From Lentimicrobium saccharophilum (lineage in GTDB: Bacteria; Bacteroidota; Bacteroidia; Bacteroidales; Lentimicrobiaceae), in NCBI RefSeq assembly GCF_001192835.1, contig NZ_DF968182.1, forward strand, positions 1,180,968 through 1,244,967: DNA of 64,000 bases, given 5' to 3'. Numbering within the stretch: the stretch's first letter is position 1; the number at the start of each line of letters is the position of its first letter. Position numbers and translations under genes: made by a program. Below the pieces are notes generated by a model that was given only the letters and a program-made list of their open reading frames with translations, made no database searches and had not been told where the DNA came from. This document shows, piece by piece, positions 1 through 9,460 of this stretch.

Positions 1-1
1 G

Positions 2-628
2 AATAAACCGTTCCATATAGTTAACTTCTGCAACATAAAAACAACCGCACTGACTGCGGTTTTCTTCGTTTTTATGACAGCCGCCGTCTGCCCGGCCGCC
101 GCGCAGGAAGATGCCATGTACTTCCCGCCGAAGAAAACAACATACAACGACACGCTGGTCAGGCCCCTGCATTCCGCGCACAAAGCGACCATCTATTCAC
201 TGGCATTACCCGGCCTTGGCCAGGCATACAACAGGAAATACTGGAAAATCCCGCTTATCTACGCCGGCTTCGGCTATCTCGGATATTCGATTAAAATCAA
301 TAATGACGAGGTCAGGAAATTCACCGAAGCTTACCGCTATGTCTCCAATAAGGACACATATCCGATCGACAATGAATATGTCACACGGTATCCGAATACC
401 GACGATCTCCTCCGGGGACGGGACTTTTACAGAAGGCGGGTAGAATTGAATATCATTTACAGCGCGGCCTGGTACATCCTGAATGTGATTGACGCCGCGG
501 TGGATGCGCATTTTTTCGATTATGACATTTCCGACGACCTTACCCTCAGGGTTGAACCGGCGATTATCAGCCCATACAGTCCTGGCCTTCAGGGAGCCTC
601 GGGCGTGAGACTCAGTATGAATTTCTGA
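2..628 (+). CDS. DUF5683 family protein, 5' end cut by window
   Basis: Conserved Bacteroidota membrane-associated protein resembling the DUF5683 family; function unknown. The reading frame is open from base 2 with no stop, and the residues before the first ATG (position 74) are hydrophobic and form most of a signal peptide ending near PAAAQED. Starting at 74 would leave only MTAAVCPAAAQ, too short for a signal peptide, so the real start probably lies left of the window. The body has the family's LPGLGQAYNRKYWKIP motif, followed by a hydrophobic segment and a second hydrophobic segment around YSAAWYILNVIDAAVDAHF. dapB follows after 17 nt, which suggests cotranscription. DUF5683 genes beside housekeeping genes are common in this phylum (family knowledge). 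The family call is by motif memory, not by a search. Confidence 0.72.
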   Translation, partial: NKPFHIVNFCNIKTTALTAVFFVFMTAAVCPAAAQEDAMYFPPKKTTYNDTLVRPLHSAHKATIYSLALPGLGQAYNRKYWKIPLIYAGFGYLGYSIKINNDEVRKFTEAYRYVSNKDTYPIDNEYVTRYPNTDDLLRGRDFYRRRVELNIIYSAAWYILNVIDAAVDAHFFDYDISDDLTLRVEPAIISPYSPGLQGASGVRLSMNF

Positions 629-645
629 ATTAAAATCTGACGAAA

Positions 646-1368
646 TTGAAGATAGCATTATCAGGATATGGCAAAATGGGCCATGAAGTAGAAAAAGTCG
701 CGGTTGCAAGAGGTCACGAGATCCTTATTGCCATCGACACGCCTGATGCCTGGATTTCTGCCGTAAAGTTGCTGGAGTCCTGCGATGCCGTGATTGACTT
801 CAGCACTCCGGCTGCCGCATCCATGGCTGTTAACCGCTGCTTCGACCTTGGCATTCCGGTAGTTTCGGGAACCACCGGCTGGAACGATGGGCTCTGCGCA
901 GCCATTCAGCGCTGCCTGTCCGGTAATTATTCCTTTTTTCATGCACCGAATTTCAGCATAGGCGTCAATATCTTTTTTGAAATAAACAGGCAACTGGCCC
1001 AACTGATGAGTCCATACAGCACTTATCGTGCTGCCATTCATGAAATTCATCATATTTATAAAAAAGATGCTCCGAGTGGCACGGCCATTGCATTGGCTGA
1101 CGGCATTATTGAAGCAAATCAGGCTTACCACCGGTGGGTCAGTGGCCCCGGCGCAAATCACGGTGAACTGGAAGTAAGCAGCGAGCGGACCGGCGAAATT
1201 CCGGGTACGCATATTGTCAGCTGGTCTTCGCTCACCGACGACATTGAAATAAAACATACCGCCCGCAACAGGGAGGGTTTTGCCCTGGGTGCCGTGCTTG
1301 CCGCCGAATGGTTACGCGGGCGTAAAGGGTTTTTCGGAATGGCGGATTTGCTTGGGAATAATCCTTAA
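646..1368 (+). CDS. dapB: 4-hydroxy-tetrahydrodipicolinate reductase
   Basis: Cytoplasmic enzyme of the diaminopimelate/lysine pathway; reduces 4-hydroxy-tetrahydrodipicolinate with NAD(P)H, supplying meso-DAP for peptidoglycan. The 240-residue protein starts at a TTG codon giving MKIALSGYGKMG, a clear Rossmann nucleotide-binding loop at the very N-terminus, which fixes the start. The signature EIHHIYKKDAPSGTA holds the catalytic His pair and Lys plus the substrate-binding SGTA loop. The length is shorter than the roughly 270 residues of the E. coli enzyme but usual for Bacteroidota versions (family knowledge). It lies 17 nt after the DUF5683 gene and just before lepB, so the three may form one transcription unit. 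Confidence 0.95.
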   Translation: MKIALSGYGKMGHEVEKVAVARGHEILIAIDTPDAWISAVKLLESCDAVIDFSTPAAASMAVNRCFDLGIPVVSGTTGWNDGLCAAIQRCLSGNYSFFHAPNFSIGVNIFFEINRQLAQLMSPYSTYRAAIHEIHHIYKKDAPSGTAIALADGIIEANQAYHRWVSGPGANHGELEVSSERTGEIPGTHIVSWSSLTDDIEIKHTARNREGFALGAVLAAEWLRGRKGFFGMADLLGNNP

Positions 1369-1435
1369 CTCAATAAAAAACCTTAATATTGCACCACACA
1401 CTGTCCGTTAACGGCAGGTCATCAAGAAGAAATCT

Positions 1436-2944
1436 ATGTCACCAACATTAATCCTGATCATTCTGATCATTTTCTTTCCGGTCTTATTATGGAAAACATT
1501 CGGGCACGCCGGGCATCCGGGATGGAAATCCGTTGTTCCCATATACAATTATTACATCTGGCTACAGATTATCAATAAACCGCTCTGGTGGTTTGTTTTC
1601 CTGGTTATGCCGTTCATCAACGCATTTATGGTAATGCTGATGGTGGTTGAAACCCTTAAATGTTACAAAATCCACAGTCTCGGTCAGCAGGCGCTGGCCG
1701 TTGTATTTCCGGTTGTTTATCTGCCCTGGCTGGGCCTGAAAAAGGAAAAAGACTATACCGTTCCGGCAAACCGGGTCAGGATTAAGAAGACCGCCCTCCG
1801 GGAATGGGTGGATGCCATTATCTTCGCAGTGATCGCGGCCTCCATTATCCGGATTTTCATGATTGAAGCCTATACAATTCCAACTTCTTCCATGGAAAAA
1901 TCACTGCTGGTCGGAGATTTTCTTTTTGTCAGCAAACTGAGTTACGGCCCCAAAGTACCCAACACCCCCATTGCCTTCCCGTTTGTGCACCATACCCTCC
2001 CGCTTACGGAGAGCACCAAATCTTATGTGGAATGGATCAAACTGCCCTACTACCGGTTCCCCGGCCCTTCAAAAGTCAAAAACAACGATGTGGTGGTCTT
2101 CAATTATCCCGACGGCGATACGGTAGCCCTTAAAGTTCAGAACCAGAGCTATTACGCGCTGGTGCGTGATTACACCCGCAACAGGGTATGGACTGATAAG
2201 GCTAACTTTGGTGATATCGTTGCCCGCCCGGTAGATAAAAGGGAGAATTACATCAAGCGTTGCCTGGCGATCCCCGGGGATACCCTGCAGATCATCGACC
2301 AGGTTGTGCACATCAACGGTAAACCTGCAGATGTTCCGGAACTCGCGCAGTTTAAATATATTGTACGTACCGATGGCACCCGCATCAACCCTATGGCGCT
2401 TGACAAGCTTGACATTACCGAAGAAATCGGAATGGCAGGCCCTGAGGAATATTTAATTACGCTGACAAGTGCGGCAGCGGATAAACTCAAGGGCTTTATC
2501 AATGTGAAAGAGGTAAAAAAGATCATTCAGCCGGCCGGTTTCTGGCAACCTTACATTTTCCCGTTCGATTCAGCCTATCCCTGGAATGTTGACAACTTTG
2601 GCCCGCTGGTAATCCCGAAAGCAGGCGTCACCGTTGAAATCAACCACAGAAACATCGTATTGTACGAACGGATCATTAAAAATTACGAACTTAACGACCT
2701 TGAAATACAGGGCAATACCATCCTGATCAATGGCAAACCGGCCACATCCTACACCTTTAAGATGGATTACTACTGGATGATGGGCGACAACCGCCACAAC
2801 TCGGCCGACTCCCGCTTCTGGGGCTTTGTGCCTCAGGACCATATCGTCGGGAAAGCGGTATTTGTTTGGCTTTCGCTCGACAACAGGAAACCCCTGTTCG
2901 GTGGAAAGATCAGGGTTAACAAACTTTTCAGAACCATTAACTAG
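1436..2944 (+). CDS. lepB: Signal peptidase I, long form
   Basis: Membrane-bound leader peptidase that removes Sec/Tat signal peptides on the periplasmic side. At 502 residues it is well above the classical size (about 180-325). Two or three hydrophobic helices lie in the first 100 residues (a DUF5684-like N-terminal extension), then a further helix near [19 protein letters not shown]. Catalytic Ser152 is in the box [17 protein letters not shown] and the general base is Lys274 in [12 protein letters not shown]; the C-terminal box [15 protein letters not shown] is intact. A long insertion of roughly 160 residues separates the Lys box from the MGDNRHNS box. The start is ATG with two hydrophobic turns directly after. 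The many large signal-peptide proteins in this window would be its substrates. Confidence 0.94.
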   Translation: MSPTLILIILIIFFPVLLWKTFGHAGHPGWKSVVPIYNYYIWLQIINKPLWWFVFLVMPFINAFMVMLMVVETLKCYKIHSLGQQALAVVFPVVYLPWLGLKKEKDYTVPANRVRIKKTALREWVDAIIFAVIAASIIRIFMIEAYTIPTSSMEKSLLVGDFLFVSKLSYGPKVPNTPIAFPFVHHTLPLTESTKSYVEWIKLPYYRFPGPSKVKNNDVVVFNYPDGDTVALKVQNQSYYALVRDYTRNRVWTDKANFGDIVARPVDKRENYIKRCLAIPGDTLQIIDQVVHINGKPADVPELAQFKYIVRTDGTRINPMALDKLDITEEIGMAGPEEYLITLTSAAADKLKGFINVKEVKKIIQPAGFWQPYIFPFDSAYPWNVDNFGPLVIPKAGVTVEINHRNIVLYERIIKNYELNDLEIQGNTILINGKPATSYTFKMDYYWMMGDNRHNSADSRFWGFVPQDHIVGKAVFVWLSLDNRKPLFGGKIRVNKLFRTIN

Positions 2945-2963
2945 TAAAACAAACTTTATACCG

Positions 2964-3401
2964 ATGATAACTGCAGAAATTCACACCGCCAAAGGCCTGA
3001 TGAAGGTTAAATTCTTCGAAGAAGACGCCCCCAATACCGTTGCAAACTTTGTAAATCTTTCAAAAAGCGGATTTTACAATGGACTGACTTTTCACAGGGT
3101 AATACCGGATTTCGTGATCCAGGGCGGATGCCCGAACGGCACAGGGTCGGGCGGACCCGGTTACACCATAAATTGTGAATTGGATGGCGACAACCAATAC
3201 CACGACCGTGGTGTACTTTCCATGGCCCATGCCGGAAGAAACACCGGCGGTTCGCAGTTCTTTATCTGCCATAGCCGTCAAAACACCAGCCACCTCGACC
3301 GCAATCACACCTGTTTCGGAAAAGTGTACGAAGGTCTTGAAGTGATTGACCTGATCAGGGCCGGCGACAAAATCAACAAAATCGTTATCCTGGAGGAATA
3401 A
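2964..3401 (+). CDS. Cyclophilin-type peptidyl-prolyl isomerase
   Basis: Catalyses cis-trans isomerisation of Xaa-Pro bonds. The compact 145-residue protein has no signal peptide, so it is probably cytoplasmic. Cyclophilin hallmarks: the catalytic Arg in [13 protein letters not shown], then [11 protein letters not shown], then [10 protein letters not shown] and [12 protein letters not shown]. The frame is open upstream to 2826 inside lepB, but the ATG at 2964 ([11 protein letters not shown]) fits the canonical cyclophilin N-terminus, so that start is chosen. It follows the lepB stop by 19 nt, consistent with one operon. Confidence 0.93.
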   Translation: MITAEIHTAKGLMKVKFFEEDAPNTVANFVNLSKSGFYNGLTFHRVIPDFVIQGGCPNGTGSGGPGYTINCELDGDNQYHDRGVLSMAHAGRNTGGSQFFICHSRQNTSHLDRNHTCFGKVYEGLEVIDLIRAGDKINKIVILEE

Positions 3402-3453
3402 TAAAGCTCCGGGGTTTTCAGACATAATGTTAACCTTTCAAAATATTGCAAGC

Positions 3454-4131
3454 ATGAACAGAAATATTTCAGCATTCCTCGCCATAACATTTGCCCTCAC
3501 GACAGGCCTTTCAGCGGCGTTTGCCCAGAAACCCGGCAGCCCCTTCAAAGGCGTGATCAATTATAAAATTACCTATCCCGATTCAAAAATGGAAGCTTCG
3601 CAACAGGCGATGATGCCCCAGAGCATGAAGGTATTGATGAACGGGAACAAAGCCCGCATCGAAATGGCTATGTCAGGCATCAACCAGGTGATCATCATGG
3701 ATGCTGATCAGCAATCGACAGTGATCCTTATCGATATGATGGGTCAGAAAGTAGCCATGAAGCCCAATAAGGGCGCCGACAGGCCTTCCGGGAAGGAGCC
3801 GGTGGTAACGGTAACATCAGAAACCAAAGAGATCGCCGGTTTTGACTGCAAGAAAGCCGAGATTCATTTCGGAGATGAAAAAAGCAAAGAAAGCCCGATG
3901 ATCGTTTATTTTACGGAGAACATCGGCAACAACAAACTGTTCTATGATAACGAATACCGCACCTTGCCCGGCATTCCGATGGAATTCTATTACAAAATGC
4001 AGGGAATGAATATGTATATGACCGCGGTGAGTGTGGAAAAGGGAAAAGTATCCGGTAAAGATTTTGAAGTTCCTTCGGACTACAAAGAGATGACCCCCGA
4101 TCAGCTCAGGCAGATGTTCGGAGGCAACTGA
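3454..4131 (+). CDS. DUF4412 family exported protein
   Basis: Exported protein of the DUF4412 type, common in Bacteroidota, without an assigned biochemical role. A clear signal peptide (MNRNISAFLAITFALTTGL, cleavage near AFAQK) sets the start at 3454 rather than the upstream in-frame ATG at 3427. The body has the family pattern of an INYKITYPDSKME strand, a Met-rich middle (MMPQSMKVLMNGNKARIEM), and AGFDCKKAEIHF, the usual 'modified by the cell' strand. The mature protein is probably periplasmic or outer-membrane associated, folding as a beta-rich half-barrel similar to LolA/LppX (family inference). Met content is unusually high. It sits alone between the cyclophilin gene and ftsK. Confidence 0.8.
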   Translation: MNRNISAFLAITFALTTGLSAAFAQKPGSPFKGVINYKITYPDSKMEASQQAMMPQSMKVLMNGNKARIEMAMSGINQVIIMDADQQSTVILIDMMGQKVAMKPNKGADRPSGKEPVVTVTSETKEIAGFDCKKAEIHFGDEKSKESPMIVYFTENIGNNKLFYDNEYRTLPGIPMEFYYKMQGMNMYMTAVSVEKGKVSGKDFEVPSDYKEMTPDQLRQMFGGN

Positions 4132-4247
4132 TTACCGGGCACTGATAACGCAATTGTTTAAACCGGCCGACCCGGCTGTGACAGCGGATTATCCTGAGAG
4201 TACCATACAAATCAGGGATTTCGCTTCATCAGGTCTTCCGGTTTTTG

Positions 4248-4255
4248 TAAATTTG
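4248..4255 (+). promoter_or_regulatory. Putative Bacteroidota -7 promoter box before ftsK
   Basis: TAAATTTG matches the Bacteroidota primary-sigma -7 consensus TAnnTTTG and ends 28 nt before the ftsK ATG, leaving room for a short leader. No good -33 TTTG was found at the expected spacing, so this is a motif match only. Confidence 0.4.
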
Positions 4256-4283
4256 CCCACTTCACAAAACCAAAGACCCCCAA

Positions 4284-6800
4284 ATGGCAAGAAAGGGAAA
4301 TACCCTGAAAAAAAGCGCCCTCCGGAAGGACGAATTTAACGAGGACCAGCCTAAAAGCGGGAAGAAATCCGGGAAAAAGCCGGTATTACCTTCCTGGCTC
4401 ACCGATGGTCGTGCCGTTAAGATAACGGGGGTTTTCTTCATTCTGCTTGCCCTTTACCTGCTTTTTGCATTTTCGTCATACCTCTTTCTTTATTTCAACT
4501 GGGGATCTGACGATCTGTTTACCACTTACTCTTTCCGCAGGGTACTTTTTGACACCACTATCGAGGCCGGTAACTGGGCAGGGAGACTCGGCGCTGCACT
4601 TTCGCTGCTGCTGATAAAAAAGGGATTCGGCATCGCCGCCTACCTGATTATTCTGATGTTGTTAGTTGCCGGGGTGCGCATGGCGGTGGGGGCAGCCATA
4701 CTGCCTGCCGGTAAAACTTTCCGCAATTCATTGCTGGGGCTGTTATGGCTGCCGGTAGCGCTTGGCTTCCTGCTGCAACAATCTGCCTATGCCATACTCG
4801 GAGGAATTACCGGTTACCAAAGCGCCAGATGGCTCGAAGGCCTGCTCGGTAAACCCGGAACCGCGATCTTTCTGTTGTTTTCGCTGGTAGCCATCCTTGT
4901 ATTTGCCTTTAATATGCCGCTTGAATTGCCCAAAAGGCCCGCCGGCAAAGATGAGGCGGAAGAATCTGAAGAGGCGGATGATAATTTACAGGTAAATCAG
5001 AAAACCGGTCAGAATCGCTTCAACACAGCGGTATTGCCTGAGGACAAATACAATACGGTTGAATTCGCCGTAAAGGATGAAGATTCCCATCCGGAAACAA
5101 AAAACGCCCCCTTTGCTTCCGTTCCTGAAGAGAACGGGTTTGAGCCGGTTGAGCCCAGGCCCGCTGAGCCCAAAGCGACCCCTGAAATTGAGCTGACCAT
5201 CGAGAATATTGATACCCTGACTGAAAATCAGGAGATCAGGGAAACTCCGGACAGGTTTACCATTGATACAGAATTTGATCCGACCCTGGAGTTGCCGCAT
5301 TATCAGTTTCCAACCCTTGAACTGCTGGATGATTACGGGAGCACGGCCAGCATCTCCGTTCAAAAAGAGGAGCTCGAAGCCAACAAGAACCGTATTGTAG
5401 AAACACTGGCGAATTACAGCATACAGATTGACAAAATAAAAGCCACCATCGGCCCTACCGTTACCCTGTATGAGATCATTCCTGCGCCTGGCGTAAGGAT
5501 TTCGAAGATCAAGAACCTGGAGGACGACATCGCGCTGAGCCTGGCGGCCATGGGCATCCGGATTATCGCGCCGATTCCGGGAAAAGGTACCATAGGAATT
5601 GAAGTTCCGAACCTGAAGCCGGAAATTGTTTCGATGAAATCCATCATGGGAAATGAGCGCTTCCAGAATTCCAAATTTGAGCTTCCGTTCGGCATGGGCA
5701 AAACCATACAGAATGAGCCATATATTGCCGACCTTACGCGTATGCCCCATATTCTGATGGCAGGCGCTACCGGGCAGGGTAAATCCGTGGGACTGAACGC
5801 AATCATTGCTTCCATTCTCTACAAGAAGCATCCATCCCAGGTGAAATTTGTGATGATTGACCCCAAAAAGGTAGAGCTGACTTTGTTTTCTAAAATAGAA
5901 CGGCATTTTCTGGCCAAACTTCCCGACTCGGAAGAGGCCATTATCACGGATACGCGAAAGGTAGTCAGGACACTTAATTCGCTCAATATCGAAATGGATA
6001 ACCGTTATGACCTGCTGAAAGATGCACAGGTTCGTAACATCAAGGAATACAATGTTAAATTTGTTGACCGCCGGCTGAATCCCCTTCACGGACATCGCTT
6101 CCTGCCTTACATCATTGTGGTCATCGATGAATTTGCCGACCTGATTATGACCGCCGGCAAGGAAATAGAGACTCCGCTTACCCGGCTTGCCCAGCTTGCC
6201 CGCGCCATCGGCATTCACCTGGTAATCGCCACCCAGCGGCCATCGGTGAATATCATCACCGGAACCATCAAAGCCAACTTTCCGGCCCGCATCGCTTTCA
6301 GGGTGATCTCGAAAATTGATTCACGCACCATTCTCGACACGGGGGGCGCCGATCAGTTGGTTGGCCGGGGCGATATGCTGCTTTCCACAGGCAGCGACCT
6401 TATCCGGTTGCAATGCGCATTTGTGGATACCCCCGAAGTCGAACGCATTACCGAATTCATCGGCTCGCAACGGGCATATCCCGACGCTTACCACCTGCCT
6501 GAATATGCCGACGAACAGGATGAAAAAGAGGTGGAATTTGATCCGGCGCAGCGGGATGAGCTCTTCGAAGATGCCGCCAGGATTATCGTGCAAACCCAGC
6601 AGGGAAGCACTTCGCTGCTGCAACGAAAGCTAAAGCTCGGCTATAACCGGGCCGGCCGCATTATCGATCAGCTGGAGGCCGCCGGGATTGTAGGTCCTTT
6701 TGAAGGAAGCAAGGCCCGCGAAGTAAAAGTTGCCAATGAAATGGCTTTGGAACAATATTTGAAGGACCTCAGACCGGAAGCCAATCCAAACGACTATTAA
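4284..6800 (+). CDS. ftsK: DNA translocase FtsK
   Basis: Hexameric, membrane-anchored dsDNA translocase acting at the division septum to clear and resolve chromosome termini. The 838-residue protein begins with a basic cytoplasmic stretch, then four hydrophobic helices between about residues 48 and 215 (integral membrane domain). An acidic linker follows (about 215-330), shorter than in E. coli, then the alpha/beta motor: Walker A GATGQGKS with Lys500 and Walker B IIVVIDEFADL. The C-terminal gamma winged helix (after about 760, with LQRKLKLGYNRAGRIIDQLE) normally reads polar KOPS-like sites. The ATG at 4284 is preceded by a possible promoter box, and the lolA-like gene follows after 11 nt. 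Confidence 0.96.
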   Translation: MARKGNTLKKSALRKDEFNEDQPKSGKKSGKKPVLPSWLTDGRAVKITGVFFILLALYLLFAFSSYLFLYFNWGSDDLFTTYSFRRVLFDTTIEAGNWAGRLGAALSLLLIKKGFGIAAYLIILMLLVAGVRMAVGAAILPAGKTFRNSLLGLLWLPVALGFLLQQSAYAILGGITGYQSARWLEGLLGKPGTAIFLLFSLVAILVFAFNMPLELPKRPAGKDEAEESEEADDNLQVNQKTGQNRFNTAVLPEDKYNTVEFAVKDEDSHPETKNAPFASVPEENGFEPVEPRPAEPKATPEIELTIENIDTLTENQEIRETPDRFTIDTEFDPTLELPHYQFPTLELLDDYGSTASISVQKEELEANKNRIVETLANYSIQIDKIKATIGPTVTLYEIIPAPGVRISKIKNLEDDIALSLAAMGIRIIAPIPGKGTIGIEVPNLKPEIVSMKSIMGNERFQNSKFELPFGMGKTIQNEPYIADLTRMPHILMAGATGQGKSVGLNAIIASILYKKHPSQVKFVMIDPKKVELTLFSKIERHFLAKLPDSEEAIITDTRKVVRTLNSLNIEMDNRYDLLKDAQVRNIKEYNVKFVDRRLNPLHGHRFLPYIIVVIDEFADLIMTAGKEIETPLTRLAQLARAIGIHLVIATQRPSVNIITGTIKANFPARIAFRVISKIDSRTILDTGGADQLVGRGDMLLSTGSDLIRLQCAFVDTPEVERITEFIGSQRAYPDAYHLPEYADEQDEKEVEFDPAQRDELFEDAARIIVQTQQGSTSLLQRKLKLGYNRAGRIIDQLEAAGIVGPFEGSKAREVKVANEMALEQYLKDLRPEANPNDY

Positions 6801-6811
6801 AAGAAGTTAAA

Positions 6812-7438
6812 ATGAAAAATGTTTTCTTAGCCTTACTCAGCCTGCTATTCGTATTGCCGGCATTTACTCAGACCGACAGGAAGGCCCGCACCATTCTCGA
6901 CGAGGTTTCAGCCAAAACCAAGGCTTATAAAACCATCCGCATTGAATTTACCTATAAGATGGAGAACAAAGCCCAGAATATCAACGATAGCTTTAAAGGG
7001 GTACTGATCTCAAAAGGCGAATACTACAAACTGAGTTTCTCGGGACAGGAAATTTTCAGCAACGGCAAAACCGTTTGGACTTATCTGAAAGATGCCAATG
7101 AAGTGCAGATCAACAACGTAAGCAAGGAAGACGACAGTTTCACCCCGAACAATCTGCTCAGTTCGTATAATGAGAATTTCAAAGCCAGGCTGCTGGAAGA
7201 AAACAGCAAACAACAGGTCATCGAACTGATTCCCGTGCAGAAGAAAAACTTCAACAAAGTCAGGGTAACCATTGAACGTGCGCGGAAAATTGTGAGCAGT
7301 ATCACCATTTTTGATAAAAACGGCAGCACTTATACTTACACGGTCAATAAGTTTGAAACGGATCTTCCTTTTACAGACAGCATGTTTGTTTTCAAAACCA
7401 GTGAACATCCGGGCGTTGAAGAGATTGACATGCGTTAG
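6812..7438 (+). CDS. lolA: LolA-like outer-membrane lipoprotein carrier
   Basis: Predicted periplasmic chaperone carrying lipoproteins from the LolCDE transporter to the outer membrane. The 208-residue protein starts with a signal peptide (MKNVFLALLSLLFVLPAFTQ). The mature part has the LolA/LolB half-barrel pattern: an ILDEVSAKTKAYKTIRIEF helix-strand, GVLISKGEYYKLSFSGQEI, NGKTVWTYLKDANEVQINN, and the long hydrophobic-strand run near the C-terminus. Location directly after ftsK matches the ftsK-lolA order seen in many Bacteroidota and Proteobacteria (known synteny). A hairpin with a T run follows the stop. Confidence 0.88.
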   Translation: MKNVFLALLSLLFVLPAFTQTDRKARTILDEVSAKTKAYKTIRIEFTYKMENKAQNINDSFKGVLISKGEYYKLSFSGQEIFSNGKTVWTYLKDANEVQINNVSKEDDSFTPNNLLSSYNENFKARLLEENSKQQVIELIPVQKKNFNKVRVTIERARKIVSSITIFDKNGSTYTYTVNKFETDLPFTDSMFVFKTSEHPGVEEIDMR

Positions 7439-7443
7439 CCTTA

Positions 7444-7466
7444 AAGATCGCCTGATCTTCTTTTTT
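7444..7466 (+). terminator. Hairpin with T run after lolA
   Basis: AAGATC (7444-7449) pairs with GATCTT (7454-7459) over a four-base loop, followed by CTTTTTT: a short intrinsic terminator just past the lolA stop. Confidence 0.55.
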
Positions 7467-7481
7467 CAAACAATATCAGAT

Positions 7482-7515
7482 AACCCGGGATAGTCTGTTC
7501 CGGGTTTACTTTTTG
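7482..7515 (+). terminator. Second hairpin with T run after lolA
   Basis: AACCCGG (from 7482) pairs with CCGGGTT (7500-7506), followed by TACTTTTTG. It backs up the weaker hairpin at 7444 and separates the ftsK-lolA unit from the next gene. Confidence 0.5.
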
Positions 7516-7703
7516 TATTATAAAGGATAATCTTCAGTAACATACTACAGGTTAAATCCTAGAGGATACTTTGTGGTAAATCCATAGAGGTTGGACGATA
7601 AACTGTTGATTCAGCCAGGTCCTGCAATAAAAAACCAGTTGTGCTGATTTTTTATTGAACATGTTGCCGGCCGGAGTGTTTAACTGCGAAAACAACTGTA
7701 AAG

Positions 7704-8174
7704 ATGGACTCACTCTATACCTTCTCGCTTTACCTGCATTCATGGAACCGCTGGATTATCCTTATTGCCGGATTACTTTCAATTGCAATGGCCTTAAAAG
7801 GATTGCGTGAAAGGACCGCTTATTCGGGCACCAACAGAAATCTTTCCCTGCTGTTTATCAGCAGCCTGCATCTTCAACTTCTGCTGGGCCTTTTGCTCTA
7901 TTTCATTCTGAGTCCATTCACCCTGCAGGCTATGAATGACTTCGGCGCCGCCATGAAAGACAGCACCCTTCGCTACTGGGCCGTGGAGCATTCATTGTTA
8001 AACATCATCGCAGTCATACTCGCCCAGGCAGGCAGCATTCTTATCAAAAGAACCGCAGATTCCCGGGTTAAACACCGGAAAACGCTGATCTGGTCAGGAA
8101 TTGCCCTGCTTATTATTCTGCTTATGATACCGGCTGGAATTATGGGGCCCGAAAGACCGTGGTTCAGGTTTTGA
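7704..8174 (+). CDS. Small four-helix membrane protein, cytochrome b561-like
   Basis: A 156-residue integral membrane protein with four hydrophobic helices (about residues 16-32, 46-68, 90-110, 126-146). Two His residues near the start of helix 1 and in helix 2 (LYLHSWNRWIIL and SSLHLQLLLGLLLYF), and one in helix 3 (AVEHSLLNIIAV), resemble haem-ligand arrangements in cytochrome b561/CopD-like families. This is a pattern impression only. Proteins of this layout are widespread in Bacteroidota and usually annotated as hypothetical or cytochrome b-like. It is preceded by a 188-nt gap after the terminators, so it has its own promoter, and it converges on the AraC gene with 41 nt between stops. Confidence 0.65.
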   Translation: MDSLYTFSLYLHSWNRWIILIAGLLSIAMALKGLRERTAYSGTNRNLSLLFISSLHLQLLLGLLLYFILSPFTLQAMNDFGAAMKDSTLRYWAVEHSLLNIIAVILAQAGSILIKRTADSRVKHRKTLIWSGIALLIILLMIPAGIMGPERPWFRF

Positions 8175-8215
8175 AGCCGGCTTTACGGAATTGATCCTAA
8201 TTATGAAATAAGCTT

Positions 8216-9460
8216 CTAATTCTGAATCAGCTTTTTCATTGAGCCTGCAAATTCGGTGGGCGTGGAACCTGTTTGCGCCTTAAATGCTGAAATAAATACC
8301 GATTTACTGTGAAATCCGGCCTTTTGCGCAAGCCCGAGGTAAGAATATGATTCCGCCTGGTTATCCACCAGCAGCTGAATAACCTTGTTCACCCTGTAAC
8401 GGTTAAGCATCTGATTGAAGTTGCAGCCTTCAAACTCGTTGATCACCATCGAAAGGTAGCGGGTATTGGTATCCAGGTCCGAGGCCAGTTGCTTCAACGT
8501 TAGCTTGGGATTGGTATAGGCCTCACTTTCCTTCAGGTATCTCAGCAAATGTTCATAAAGGGCTTTTTTCTTACTGTCGCCAAACGGTATGCGGCCGTTC
8601 ACCTGAGCGGAGGCATCCTCTGCTTCGCCATTCACGGGAACCGGTTGTCTGGCAACTACACTTTCTTTTGCAGGAATATCGCTTTTCTTCTCAGGAACAA
8701 CAGCAGGTGATGAGGCAGGACGGCAACAGGCCGGGGCAGCAAGGCCCAGCCAGCCGGTGATGAAAGCCGCTGAAAACAGCAGCACCGGATAAACAAGCGG
8801 AAATACCTCCTGAGGAATCAGAAATGTCATCAACCAGTTATCGAGCACCAGCAGAAAAATAACAAACGACAGCAGCAGGTTTCTGATTTTGACCGGATGC
8901 CTGTCAGACTCCTGATAATACTTCTGTAACTTACCCGAGTAACGTGCATAACGTCTGAACATGCGCAGCGTATAAAATACTGTCTGCAACATCAGTACCA
9001 GATGACCCAGCAGGAAACGCAGGGTATAGCCAACCTGATTCCGGCCGATTATAACATCTGATTCCGGAAAAACTAACAGCAAGGGCGCAGAGGCAATAAA
9101 CAAGACCGGCAGGATCAGGTGTTTGATAACCATTGAAAATTGCTGTGTGGTTCCGGTAATCAGGTCGCGCAGAAACAGGAAAAACAAGGGAATAAAGGCA
9201 AGTACCAGGGGGATTTTAAACGCTCCGCCGATTTCATTGTAAGGCGAAGGAGCGCAACAATATAAACCGTAAGAGGTAAAATAAAGGGCCGAAACCAATA
9301 AGAAGACAACCAGGTACAACCTTGCCTTGTCGCCCTGACGCATCGCCTTTTCAAACGCCAGCAATGCCAGCAATAGCAATGCGCTGGTGCCGATAATCAG
9401 AAAAGCATTGATAAAACCGTTCATAGATGGTAGATTCTCTGATGCTGAATGAAAAACCAT
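8216..9460 (-). CDS. AraC-family regulator with membrane-spanning N-terminal half
   Basis: A 414-residue protein. The first about 240 residues contain seven to eight hydrophobic helices (first helix FLIIGTSALLLLALLAFEKAM), so this half is embedded in the inner membrane. A linker rich in Pro/Glu/Val follows (about 245-290), then an AraC/XylS helix-turn-helix pair at about 305-410, including LKQLASDLDTNTRYLSMVINE and the closing GFHSKSVFISAFKAQTGSTPTEF. The architecture matches membrane-bound AraC-type proteins common in Bacteroidota; the ligand is unknown. It is transcribed away from the 33 kb secreted-protein cluster, with 1.4 kb of non-coding DNA between, so a role in controlling that cluster is possible but only inferred from position. 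Start chosen as an ATG immediately upstream of the first helix. Confidence 0.85.
   Translation of the reverse strand: MVFHSASENLPSMNGFINAFLIIGTSALLLLALLAFEKAMRQGDKARLYLVVFLLVSALYFTSYGLYCCAPSPYNEIGGAFKIPLVLAFIPLFFLFLRDLITGTTQQFSMVIKHLILPVLFIASAPLLLVFPESDVIIGRNQVGYTLRFLLGHLVLMLQTVFYTLRMFRRYARYSGKLQKYYQESDRHPVKIRNLLLSFVIFLLVLDNWLMTFLIPQEVFPLVYPVLLFSAAFITGWLGLAAPACCRPASSPAVVPEKKSDIPAKESVVARQPVPVNGEAEDASAQVNGRIPFGDSKKKALYEHLLRYLKESEAYTNPKLTLKQLASDLDTNTRYLSMVINEFEGCNFNQMLNRYRVNKVIQLLVDNQAESYSYLGLAQKAGFHSKSVFISAFKAQTGSTPTEFAGSMKKLIQN

Noticed and set aside
4986-6218. 410-codon minus-strand frame inside ftsK
   Set aside because: Lies fully within ftsK, whose motor and winged-helix motifs are unmistakable; no recognisable domain on the minus strand.
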